In this document: piece after piece, positions 1 to 6,038 of the stretch
Position numbering within the stretch: position 1 is the stretch's first letter
Layout: each line of letters starts with the position of its first letter
From: Burkholderiaceae bacterium
GTDB taxonomy: Bacteria > Pseudomonadota > Gammaproteobacteria > Burkholderiales > Burkholderiaceae_C
DNA length: 15,948 nt
NCBI GenBank assembly: GCA_025458585.1
Contig: JALOSD010000017.1
Location: forward strand, 1 to 15,948
Direction: 5' to 3'
The notes under the pieces: model-generated
What the model was told of the DNA's origin: nothing
Database searches by the model: none
Seen by the model: the letters and a program-made list of their open reading frames with translations, nothing else
Position numbers and translations under genes: made by a program

Positions 1-396
1 GTGATCAAGGACGTCGCCAAGACGCTCGTCTACCGCCTCGCCGAGTGGAAGAACCGGCAGCCCAACGTGCGCGCCGACGGCAGCGTCGGGCCGGTGATTC
101 CCGAGCGCATCATCACGCGTCCGCCGTCGGCCGAACTGAAGCCGGACCAGACCGACCAGGACAGCCTGCCGCCCTACGACGTCCTCGACGCGATCCTCGC
201 GCGCTACATGGAAGACGACCAGAGCGTCGACGAGATCGTCGCCGCCGGTTTCGAGCGCACCACGGTGGAGCGCGTCGCGCACCTGATCAAGGTGAACGAG
301 TACAAGCGCCGCCAGGCGCCGGTGGGCATCCGCATCACGCACAGAGCCTTCGGTCGCGACTGGCGATACCCCATCACGTCGAAGTTCCGTGCTTAA
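1..396 (+). CDS. nadE: Glutamine-dependent NAD+ synthetase, C-terminal end (5' truncated by window)
   Basis: The last 131 residues of an NAD+ synthetase, which amidates nicotinic acid adenine dinucleotide to NAD+ with ATP and glutamine-derived ammonia in the cytosol. The reading frame is open from base 1, so the GTG at 1 is probably an internal valine codon. Visible family features are the IPERI(I)TRPPSAELKPDQTDQDSLPPYD-type segment at residues 34-60, in which Arg, Pro and Asp residues belong to the synthetase active-site region, and the ending RITHRAFGRDWRYPITSKFR, typical of the glutamine-dependent (about 540-560 aa) bacterial enzymes. The stop is TAA at 394-396. glnB begins 33 bp downstream on the same strand, and the two probably share a transcript. 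Identification is confident; the glutaminase half lies outside the window. Confidence 0.93.
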   Translation: MIKDVAKTLVYRLAEWKNRQPNVRADGSVGPVIPERIITRPPSAELKPDQTDQDSLPPYDVLDAILARYMEDDQSVDEIVAAGFERTTVERVAHLIKVNEYKRRQAPVGIRITHRAFGRDWRYPITSKFRA

Positions 397-429
397 ATCG
401 ATCGCCGTCGTCGTCAGCCGGGGAGTTCG

Positions 430-768
430 ATGAAGCAGATCACCGCCATCATCAAGCCGTTCAAGCTCGAGGAAGTTCGCGAGGGGCTGGCCCAGGTCGG
501 CGTCTCCGGTCTGACCGTCACCGAGGTCAAGGGCTTCGGGCGCCAGAAGGGCCACACCGAGCTCTATCGCGGCGCCGAGTACGTCGTCGACTTCCTGCCG
601 AAGGTGAAGATCGAAGTCGTCGTGAAGGACGACGACGCCGAACGCGCGATCGACGCGATCGTGCAGGCGGCCAAGACCGGCAAGATCGGCGACGGCAAGA
701 TCTTCGTCACGCCGGTCGAGCAGGTCGTGCGCATCCGCACTGGCGAGACCGACGAAGCGGCAATCTGA
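430..768 (+). CDS. glnB: Nitrogen regulatory protein P-II
   Basis: A 112-residue PII signal protein, the full family length. PII trimers sense 2-oxoglutarate, ATP/ADP and, through uridylylation, glutamine, and they steer glutamine synthetase adenylylation and NtrB/NtrC. Visible signatures are the start MKQITAIIKPFKLEEVR, the T-loop with GRQKGHTELYRGAEY, in which Tyr51 is the uridylylated residue, and the B/C-loop region TGKIGDGKIFV followed by RIRTGE. The sequence is closer to GlnB than to GlnK, and no amtB gene follows, which supports glnB. A ribosome-binding site GGGGAG (420-425) lies 4 bases before the ATG. The gene sits 33 bp after nadE, an arrangement I know from other Burkholderiales. 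A block of hairpins (791-856) follows. Confidence 0.96.
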   Translation: MKQITAIIKPFKLEEVREGLAQVGVSGLTVTEVKGFGRQKGHTELYRGAEYVVDFLPKVKIEVVVKDDDAERAIDAIVQAAKTGKIGDGKIFVTPVEQVVRIRTGETDEAAI

Positions 769-790
769 CGCCGTCCCGACGCGGCCGGGT

Positions 791-856
791 CGAGGAAACG
801 CCGGGCCGTCCCAAGTTTCCTCGGCCCCCTCGGGGGGCGGGCCGGTCGCCCGGCCC
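791..856. terminator. Three consecutive hairpins between convergent glnB and LOG gene
   Basis: Three inverted repeats fill the 97-bp convergent gap. A 9-bp perfect repeat cgaggaaac (791-799) / gtttcctcg (815-823) is followed by gccccc/gggggc (824-829 / 833-838, loop tcg) and then gggccgg/ccggccc-type arms (839-845 / 850-856, loop tcgc). There is no long T-run on either strand, so bidirectional termination is inferred from position and symmetry. The arrangement resembles dispersed intergenic repeats of this bacterial group, which is a recollection rather than a search result. Confidence 0.5.
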
Positions 857-865
857 TGGGGGGGC

Positions 866-1447
866 TCAGATCCGGCTGTAGTCGTCGGGTGCGGTCGCCT
901 TCGCCGCCGCGGCGGCCAGGCGCTCGAGCAGGCGTTCGACGTCGTCGTCGACGATCAGCGCGCCGTGCTGCGCGTCCGACACGAAGCCGCGCCGGTGCCC
1001 CGTGCGCATGAATGCGAGCAGCTCGTCGTAGTAGCCGTCGACGTTGAGCAGCGCGACCGGCTTGTCGTGATAGCCGAGCTGCTGCCACGACCACACCTCG
1101 TAGAGCTCCTCGAGCGTGCCGATGCCGCCCGGCAGCGCGACGAAGGCGTCGGCGCGCTCGGCCATCAGCTGCTTGCGCTCGTGCATCGTCTGCACGACGT
1201 GCAGCTCGCTCAGGCCCGGGTGGCCGACCTCGCGGTCCATCAACGCCTGCGGGATCACGCCGACGACGCGCGCGCCGGCGGCGAGCGACGCGTCGGCGAC
1301 GGCGCCCATCAGCCCGACGCGCCCGCCGCCGTAGACGAGCTGGCCTCGGCGCGCGCCGAGGCTCGTGCCGAGCTGGCGTGCGACGCGCTCGAACGCCGGG
1401 TCGTCGCCGAAACGCGACCCGCAATAGACACACACCGAAAGCGTCAT
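866..1447 (-). CDS. LOG family protein (putative cytokinin riboside 5'-monophosphate phosphoribohydrolase)
   Basis: A Rossmann-fold LOG-family protein (TIGR00730 type). Characterised relatives hydrolyse nucleoside 5'-monophosphates, including cytokinin ribotides, to base and ribose 5-phosphate; the bacterial physiological substrate is usually unknown. Visible motifs are VCVYCGSRFG near the N terminus, LVYGGGRVGLMGAVA, and the signature ERKQLM ... ALPGGIGTLEELYEVWSWQQLG, containing the catalytic Arg/Glu and the PGGxGTxxE nucleotide loop. I chose the ATG at 1447 because relatives begin directly with M-x-x-(S/I)-(V/I)-C-V-Y-C-G-S. An in-frame ATG at 1468 adds seven residues and would leave only 7 bp after the RDD gene. 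Neither start has a clear Shine-Dalgarno. Last gene of the minus-strand run that starts with the sigma factor. Confidence 0.88.
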   Translation of the reverse strand: MTLSVCVYCGSRFGDDPAFERVARQLGTSLGARRGQLVYGGGRVGLMGAVADASLAAGARVVGVIPQALMDREVGHPGLSELHVVQTMHERKQLMAERADAFVALPGGIGTLEELYEVWSWQQLGYHDKPVALLNVDGYYDELLAFMRTGHRRGFVSDAQHGALIVDDDVERLLERLAAAAAKATAPDDYSRI

Positions 1448-1475
1448 CGCGTCGGAAGGGAAAGCCAAGCCTGGT

Positions 1476-2018
1476 TCATTGTGCCGCCGACCGCCGCGGC
1501 GGCTTCGGCGGCGGGGCCGGGCGCCAGTCGACCAGGCGCGTGCCGCAGACGGCGTCGTGCAGGAACTGGCGCTGCGGGTGCAGCCACGCCAGCGCCGCGT
1601 AACCGAGCACGCCGACCGTCATCACGACGAACACCTCACCGCCGCGCAGGCCCGCCAGCCACGACGCGCCGAGCGCCGGCAGGAACCAGATCCAGCTCAG
1701 AAGGTAGCGCACCAGCGCACGCGGCTGCGACACCGGCTGGCCGTCGGCCGTCACGAGCCGGATGTGCCAAGCCTTCATCGCCACCGTCTGCCCGCCGTGC
1801 GACCAGAACCAGACGAAGTAGATCGCCAGCACGACCAGCATGAACGCCTGCAGGCCAGAGCGCCCTTCGAGCGCGTGGCGCTGCTGCGTCAGCGACGAAT
1901 AGAGGTAACCGGCGATCATGACGACGCCGAACAGCAGCACGCCTTCGTAGACGAAGCAGGCCAGGCGGCGGGCGATGCCCGGCGTGTCGAAGGCGGCGGG
2001 GCCGGCGGCGGCAGTCAT
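1476..2018 (-). CDS. RDD family integral membrane protein
   Basis: A 180-residue inner-membrane protein with the RDD domain, a family of mostly unknown function in which some members act as ion or proton antiporters. Three to four hydrophobic helices can be read: about residues 20-41, 57-73, 103-122 and 126-145. Family hallmarks are the N-terminal Arg pair (RRLACFVYEGVLLF, residues 17-30; the Asp usual in this motif is Glu25), the loop HGGQTVAMKAWHIRLVTADGQP (74-95), and the second Asp in QFLHDAVCGTRLV (151-163). The tail is Pro/Arg-rich. The gene follows the DUF3106 gene by 43 bp and precedes the LOG gene closely, so it is probably the fourth cistron of the sigma-factor run. No function is assigned beyond the domain. 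Confidence 0.87.
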   Translation of the reverse strand: MTAAAGPAAFDTPGIARRLACFVYEGVLLFGVVMIAGYLYSSLTQQRHALEGRSGLQAFMLVVLAIYFVWFWSHGGQTVAMKAWHIRLVTADGQPVSQPRALVRYLLSWIWFLPALGASWLAGLRGGEVFVVMTVGVLGYAALAWLHPQRQFLHDAVCGTRLVDWRPAPPPKPPRRSAAQ

Positions 2019-2061
2019 CGCGCGATTGTCGCGGCCGAGCGCTCGGTGCGCTGGCGCGGGT

Positions 2062-2808
2062 TCAGCGCGCGGCCGATGCGGCCGGCGCCGTCGGGTCGCG
2101 CACCGGGGCGGCCTGCGCGCCGCGGCGCGGCAGCAGCGTCGACTGGTCGACGAAGTCGGGTGTGGCCGGCAGCTTCGGCAGCCCGGGCTGCTGGTGCCGC
2201 GGCGGCACGTCGACGCGGGTCATGGGCCGGGTGGTCGCGCCCGGCGCAGCCTGCACGGTGGCGGGGGCGACCGGGCGCGGTGGCGCGGCGGGTGGCGGGG
2301 CGACGACGGTGGTCTTGGCCCCGCCGGCGGCGGGGTCGCGCGGCGGCGCTGCCGTGGGGCCGCCTGCAGGTGCGGCCAGGCGCTGGCGCTCGTCGGGCGT
2401 CAGCGCCTGGTACGCCTGCCAGCGCTGCAGCCGTTCCTCGGCGCTGAGCTGGCTGGCCTGCTGAAACTGCACGCGGGCCCGCACGCGCTCCTGCGGGGTC
2501 ATCGCCGCCCATTCGCGCATGCGGTCCTGCAGCCGCTTCTGATCGCCGGCGCTCAGGGTCGGGTAGCGCGCGCCGAGCTCGAGCCACTTGCGCTGCTGCG
2601 CGGGATCGAGGCTCGACCAGATGCCCACCAGCGGGGCGAGCGCGCGCGCCTGCTCCGGACCCAGTTCGCTCCACGCCACCCCGGTGTTCACCGGCACGAC
2701 CTGGGCCACGGGCAGCGGCTGGGCGTGCGCCGGACGAAGGCCAGCCGCGAGCGCGAGTGCCAGCGTCGCGAGCTGCAGCGCCCGTCGCTCGACCGGGCGG
2801 CGGCGCAA
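2062..2808 (-). CDS. DUF3106 domain exported protein with 18-residue helical repeats (TTG start proposed)
   Basis: A secreted or periplasmic protein of 248 residues, counted from a TTG at 2808. That start gives a textbook signal peptide: Arg-rich MRRRPVERR, a Leu/Ala-rich core and cleavage after AHA (residue 29). No ATG or GTG occurs in frame between here and well inside the upstream gene. A CTG at 2826, overlapping the upstream stop as CTGA and preceded by GGGAG, is an alternative. Residues 44-145 are an all-helical region of six motifs of the form L-(S/T/D/G)-(P/A)-x-x-(Q/R) beginning at residues 49, 67, 85, 103 (Met), 121 and 136; an aromatic residue sits three positions before five of them. 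Residues 146-248 are a Pro/Ala-rich low-complexity tail. I recognise the DUF3106 family. The motifs recall the LTxxQ helices of CpxP/Spy/CnrX, which is an inference. Confidence 0.8.
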   Translation of the reverse strand: MRRRPVERRALQLATLALALAAGLRPAHAQPLPVAQVVPVNTGVAWSELGPEQARALAPLVGIWSSLDPAQQRKWLELGARYPTLSAGDQKRLQDRMREWAAMTPQERVRARVQFQQASQLSAEERLQRWQAYQALTPDERQRLAAPAGGPTAAPPRDPAAGGAKTTVVAPPPAAPPRPVAPATVQAAPGATTRPMTRVDVPPRHQQPGLPKLPATPDFVDQSTLLPRRGAQAAPVRDPTAPAASAAR

Positions 2809-2822
2809 GGAGCGTGGCGCGG

Positions 2823-3290
2823 TCAGCGTGCGTCTCCCTGGCGCAGGAACGCCTCGAAGCCGGGGTCGGCATACGCCGCCGGGGGCAGCACGTCGGTAAG
2901 CAGGCGCGCGTCGAGCTCGGCGGCCGCCAGTATGCGATCCTGCTCGCGCCATTGGCCGATTGCCCACAGGCCGGCGGCGACGAGCACCAGCGGCAGCCAG
3001 GTGCCGGCAAGCCGCCACCAGGCTGGCCACCCTCTGCCGCGCCGCGCCGCCACGCCGGAGGCGACGACGGTGGTCGCGGCGGCGACCGCGCGCCGCTTCG
3101 CGCGCGTGCGCGCAAGCGCCTGCGTGCGAGCGAACGCGAGCCGGGTCTCGACGCCTGGCGGCAGCGATCGCGTTGCCTCGTCCAGGCGCGCCACCACGCG
3201 CCGGCCGACACGCGACTCGAGAGCCTCGATCGTGCGCAGCGTCGTCGCGTCGGGGGGCGCGGACGTCGTGGGGTGGACGTGCTCGTTCAT
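2823..3290 (-). CDS. DUF3619 family single-pass membrane protein, putative anti-sigma partner
   Basis: A 155-residue protein with one obvious transmembrane helix (about residues 91-113, WWRLAGTWLPLVLVAAGLWA). About 85 mostly hydrophilic, Arg-rich residues precede it and about 40 follow it. By the positive-inside rule, the long N-terminal part faces the cytoplasm and the C-terminal part (ending LLTDVLPPAAYADPGFEAFLR) faces the periplasm. I recognise the DUF3619 family; its function is not established to my knowledge. The start ATG overlaps the stop of the sigma-factor gene as ATGA (3287-3290), indicating translational coupling. Topology plus coupling to a sigma factor is what a membrane anti-sigma factor looks like, but no anti-sigma domain is recognisable, so this role is a hypothesis. 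Confidence 0.85.
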   Translation of the reverse strand: MNEHVHPTTSAPPDATTLRTIEALESRVGRRVVARLDEATRSLPPGVETRLAFARTQALARTRAKRRAVAAATTVVASGVAARRGRGWPAWWRLAGTWLPLVLVAAGLWAIGQWREQDRILAAAELDARLLTDVLPPAAYADPGFEAFLRQGDAR

Positions 3291-3856
3291 GGTGTGATGC
3301 CTCGACGCCGAAGGGCCTGGGCCAAGCTGCGCACCGCCCGCGAGCAGTGCGTCTTCACGCTGCCCTCGGTGCAGCCCATCGCGGCTGCCGTCTCGGCGAC
3401 GTCGAATTCCTCCCAGTAACGCAGCAGGAACGCCTCGCGTTGACGGCCCGGCAGCCTCGCGACCTCGTCCTCGATGGCCTCGAGCACCTGCCGGCGCGAG
3501 ACCGCGGTGTCGGTCCCCTCGCTGCCGCCGGCTGCGTCCTGCAGCGCCGCGAGGTGTTCGAGCGGGTCGAACTCGCCGCCGTCGCCGGGCGCCTCGAAGT
3601 CGCTCAGATTCTGCAGCACGCCGTCGCGCACGCGGCGGCGGCGGAACCAGTCCATCGTCGCGTTCGCGAGGATGCGCTGGAACAGCGGTGCGAACTCCTC
3701 AACGGGGCGGTCGGCGTAGCGCTCGGCCAGGCGCATCATCGCGTCCTGCACGATGTCGAGTGCGGCGTTCTCGTCGCGCACCGCGTAGACGGTGCGCTTG
3801 AATGCGCGCTTCTCGACGCCGCGCAGGAAGTCTTCGAGGTCGCGTTCGGTGGCCAA
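3287..3856 (-). CDS. ECF-type RNA polymerase sigma factor (TTG start proposed)
   Basis: A sigma-70 family protein with only regions 2 and 4. From the proposed start, region 2 includes DIVQDAMMRLAERY (residues 34-47, the core-binding helix) and WFRRRR (70-75, promoter-melting and -10 recognition area). Region 4 is LPGRQREAFLLRYWEEFDVAETAAAMGCTEGSVKTH... (135-178), with a clear helix-turn-helix. I chose TTG at 3856 (189 aa, beginning (M)ATERDLEDFLRGVEKRAFKR) because relatives I remember start at this point and the preceding 26 codons have poorer GC at third positions. An in-frame ATG at 3934 would give 215 aa. Neither start has a strong ribosome-binding site. First gene of the minus-strand run; divergent from ilvB. 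Confidence 0.88.
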   Translation of the reverse strand: MATERDLEDFLRGVEKRAFKRTVYAVRDENAALDIVQDAMMRLAERYADRPVEEFAPLFQRILANATMDWFRRRRVRDGVLQNLSDFEAPGDGGEFDPLEHLAALQDAAGGSEGTDTAVSRRQVLEAIEDEVARLPGRQREAFLLRYWEEFDVAETAAAMGCTEGSVKTHCSRAVRSLAQALRRRGITP

Positions 3857-4050
3857 GGCAACGGCAGCGCCGATGGGGCGCAGCGTGCGCCGATTATCGC
3901 GAGCGGCGCGAGCGGCACCGGCGGCGGGTGCCATAATCGCGGGTTCGCAAACCGCTCTTTGGGTCTCGAGCGGGCTGTCCGACCCGGACGCCCCGTTTTT
4001 GACCGCGCAGGTCCCGAATCCGCCTCACGAGGGCGCGAGGAGGGGCACCG
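3857..4050. promoter_or_regulatory. Divergent regulatory region between the sigma gene and ilvB
   Basis: This 194-bp interval must hold both promoters. On the minus strand, GATAAT (3898-3893) is a good -10 candidate about 30 bp before the TTG of the sigma gene, without a convincing -35. On the plus strand, cataat (3932-3937) is a -10-like element for ilvB, also without a good -35. An imperfect inverted repeat gcgggtt/aaaccgc lies at 3939-3945 / 3949-3955. A terminator-like hairpin (3971-4000) follows and is listed separately. TTGACC (3999-4004) resembles a -35 box but has no matching -10. Promoter assignments here are weak. Confidence 0.45.
3971..4000 (+). terminator. Terminator-like hairpin in the ilvB leader (candidate attenuator)
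   Basis: The arms cgggc (3971-3975) plus gtccg (3977-3981) pair with cggac (3985-3989) plus g3990 and cccg (3992-3995). The result is a ten-pair stem with single-base bulges at 3976 and 3991, a 3-base loop acc, and TTTTT directly after it (3996-4000). This is the shape of an intrinsic terminator on the ilvB strand, about 50 bases before the ilvB start. I find no leucine/valine/isoleucine-rich short ORF upstream of it, so any attenuation would not be of the classical leader-peptide kind. Confidence 0.45.
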
Positions 4051-5874
4051 ATGGTTTTTCGTCAGAGAAATTCACTGAGGTTCGAAATGGACATGTCTGC
4101 CGCGGAAGTCAAGCGTGCCTCCGTTCTGGATGCCAAGGCACAACCGCAGAACTCCCCCCCTGGCGACCCGAACGGGTCGGAAATCCTCGTCCGCTGCCTG
4201 CAGGCCGAGGGCGTCAAGTACCTCTGGGGCTACCCCGGCGGTGCGGTGCTGTACATCTACGACGCGCTGTACAAGCAGGACACGATCGAGCACGTGCTCG
4301 TGCGCCACGAGCAGGCCGCGATCCACGCCGCCGACGGCTACGCGCGCGCGACCGGCGAGGTCGGCGTCGCGCTCGTGACCTCGGGGCCGGGCGTGACGAA
4401 TGCCGTCACCGGCATCGCCACCGCCTACATGGACTCGATCCCGATGGTGATCATCACCGGGCAGGTGCCGACGCCGGCGATCGGCCTGGACGCGTTCCAG
4501 GAATGCGACACGGTGGGCATCACGCGCCCGATCGTCAAGCACAACTTCCTCGTCAAGGACGTGCGCGACCTCGCGCTGACGATGAAGAAGGCGTTCCACA
4601 TCGCGCGCACCGGCCGCCCCGGGCCGGTCGTCGTCGACGTGCCGAAGGACGTGTCGCTGAAGACCTGCGCGTTCCACTACCCCGACAGGGTCGAGATGCG
4701 CTCGTACAACCCGGTGCGCAAGGGCCACGGCGGGCAGATTCGCAAGGCGGTGCAGTTGCTGATGAACGCCAAGCGCCCGTACATCTACACCGGCGGCGGC
4801 GTGATCCTCGGCAACGCGTCGGCCGAGTTGCGCGAACTCGTCGACCTCGTCGGCGCGCCGTGCACGAACACGCTGATGGGGCTGGGCGCGATCCCCGCGA
4901 GCGAGCCGAAGTTCCTCGGCATGCTCGGCATGCACGGCACCTACGAGGCCAACATGACGATGCAGCACTGCGACGTGCTGCTCGCCGTCGGCGCGCGCTT
5001 CGACGACCGCGTGATCGGCAACCCGAAGCACTTCGCGCAGAACGAGCGCAAGATCATCCACGTCGACATCGACCCGTCGAGCATCTCCAAGCGCGTGAAG
5101 GTCGACGTGCCGATCGTGGGCGACGTCAAGGAGGTGCTCGTCGAGCTGATCGCGCAGATCCGCGAGTCGCAGCAGAAGATCGACGCGCAGGCGCTCGGCG
5201 CATGGTGGGCACAGGTCGACGAGTGGCGCGGCCGCAACTGCCTCGCCTACAAGAAGAGCAGCGAGGTGATCAAGCCTCAGTACGTCGTCGAGACGCTGTG
5301 GGAGCTGACGAAGGGCAGCGACTGCTACATCACCTCCGACGTCGGCCAGCACCAGATGTGGGCGGCGCAGTTCTACGGCTTCGACGAGCCGCGGCGCTGG
5401 ATCAACTCGGGCGGCCTCGGCACGATGGGGGTGGGCCTGCCGTATGCGATGGGCATCAAGCTGGCCAAGCCCGACGCCGACGTGTTCTGCATCACCGGCG
5501 AAGGCTCGATCCAGATGTGCCTGCAGGAACTGTCGACCTGCAAGCAGTACGACACGCCGGTCAAGATCATCTCGCTGAACAACCGCTACCTCGGCATGGT
5601 GCGGCAGTGGCAGCAGCTCGACTACGGCGGGCGCTACTCGCACAGCTACATGGACGCGCTGCCAGACTTCGTCAAGCTCGCCGAGGCCTACGGCCACGTT
5701 GGCCTGCTGATCGAGCGGCCGTCCGACGTCGAGCCGGCGCTGCGCGAGGCGATCCGGCTGAGGGACCGCACCGTCTTCCTCGACGTGCGCACCGACCCGA
5801 CCGAGAACGTCTGGCCGATGGTGCAGGCCGGCAAGGGCATCACCGAGATGCTGCTGGGGTCCGAGGATCTGTGA
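4051..5874 (+). CDS. ilvB: Acetolactate synthase large (catalytic) subunit
   Basis: A 607-residue thiamine-diphosphate enzyme that condenses two pyruvates to 2-acetolactate, or pyruvate and 2-oxobutyrate to acetohydroxybutyrate; first common step of valine, leucine and isoleucine synthesis. Visible features are GYPGGAVLYIYDAL (60-73), RHEQAA with catalytic Glu87, GARFDDRVIGNP in the FAD-associated middle domain, and the C-terminal ThDP domain with GEGSIQM (483-489) and LNNRYLGMVRQWQ. The usual GDG of the ThDP/Mg motif is GEG here. The ATG at 4051 has a consensus AGGAGG (4038-4043) 7 bases upstream. An in-frame ATG at 4087 with GAGG (4077-4080) is where many relatives begin, so the first 12 residues are uncertain. 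Family size is normal. Heads the ilvB-ilvN-ilvC run. Confidence 0.95.
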   Translation: MVFRQRNSLRFEMDMSAAEVKRASVLDAKAQPQNSPPGDPNGSEILVRCLQAEGVKYLWGYPGGAVLYIYDALYKQDTIEHVLVRHEQAAIHAADGYARATGEVGVALVTSGPGVTNAVTGIATAYMDSIPMVIITGQVPTPAIGLDAFQECDTVGITRPIVKHNFLVKDVRDLALTMKKAFHIARTGRPGPVVVDVPKDVSLKTCAFHYPDRVEMRSYNPVRKGHGGQIRKAVQLLMNAKRPYIYTGGGVILGNASAELRELVDLVGAPCTNTLMGLGAIPASEPKFLGMLGMHGTYEANMTMQHCDVLLAVGARFDDRVIGNPKHFAQNERKIIHVDIDPSSISKRVKVDVPIVGDVKEVLVELIAQIRESQQKIDAQALGAWWAQVDEWRGRNCLAYKKSSEVIKPQYVVETLWELTKGSDCYITSDVGQHQMWAAQFYGFDEPRRWINSGGLGTMGVGLPYAMGIKLAKPDADVFCITGEGSIQMCLQELSTCKQYDTPVKIISLNNRYLGMVRQWQQLDYGGRYSHSYMDALPDFVKLAEAYGHVGLLIERPSDVEPALREAIRLRDRTVFLDVRTDPTENVWPMVQAGKGITEMLLGSEDL

Positions 5875-6038
5875 CCCGGCGCGGTGCCGGCGGGCGAGGC
5901 AGCGTTACCGCGCCGCCCTGTGCCCCGGTGCCGCGACGGTGAGCGGCTGACGACCGTTTTCCGTTCCACTTCGAAGAGCGCAGCCAAGGGCCCGCCGTTA
6001 CCGCGGCGGGTGCCGAAGAGCGCGAAGGACGAATCCGC
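5875..6038 (+). other. ilvB-ilvN intergenic region with hairpin and short direct repeats
   Basis: 164 bp separate two subunit genes that usually lie closer. A perfect 7-bp stem cccgccg/cggcggg (5991-5997 / 6004-6010) lies 28 bp before ilvN and lacks a T-run. The 10-mer cgaagagcgc occurs at 5972-5981 and 6014-6023, flanking the hairpin, and cgttaccgcg occurs at 5903-5912 and 5997-6006. These could be remains of local duplication or an RNA processing site. No ORF of note is present. Confidence 0.4.

Noticed and set aside
2809..3030. N-terminal extension of the DUF3106 protein to an ATG at 3030
   Set aside because: It would overlap the DUF3619 gene by about 200 bases with an Arg-rich sequence and bury the signal peptide.
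3873..4020. A possible ilvB leader peptide starting at ATG 3873 or GTG 3885
   Set aside because: The frame runs on without a nearby stop and is not enriched in Leu, Val or Ile at the hairpin, so it does not fit an attenuator peptide.
3792..5942. A 716-codon plus-strand open frame overlapping ilvB
   Set aside because: Arg/Ala/Gly/Pro-rich translation with no domain, lying out of frame over ilvB; a typical shadow of high-GC coding DNA.
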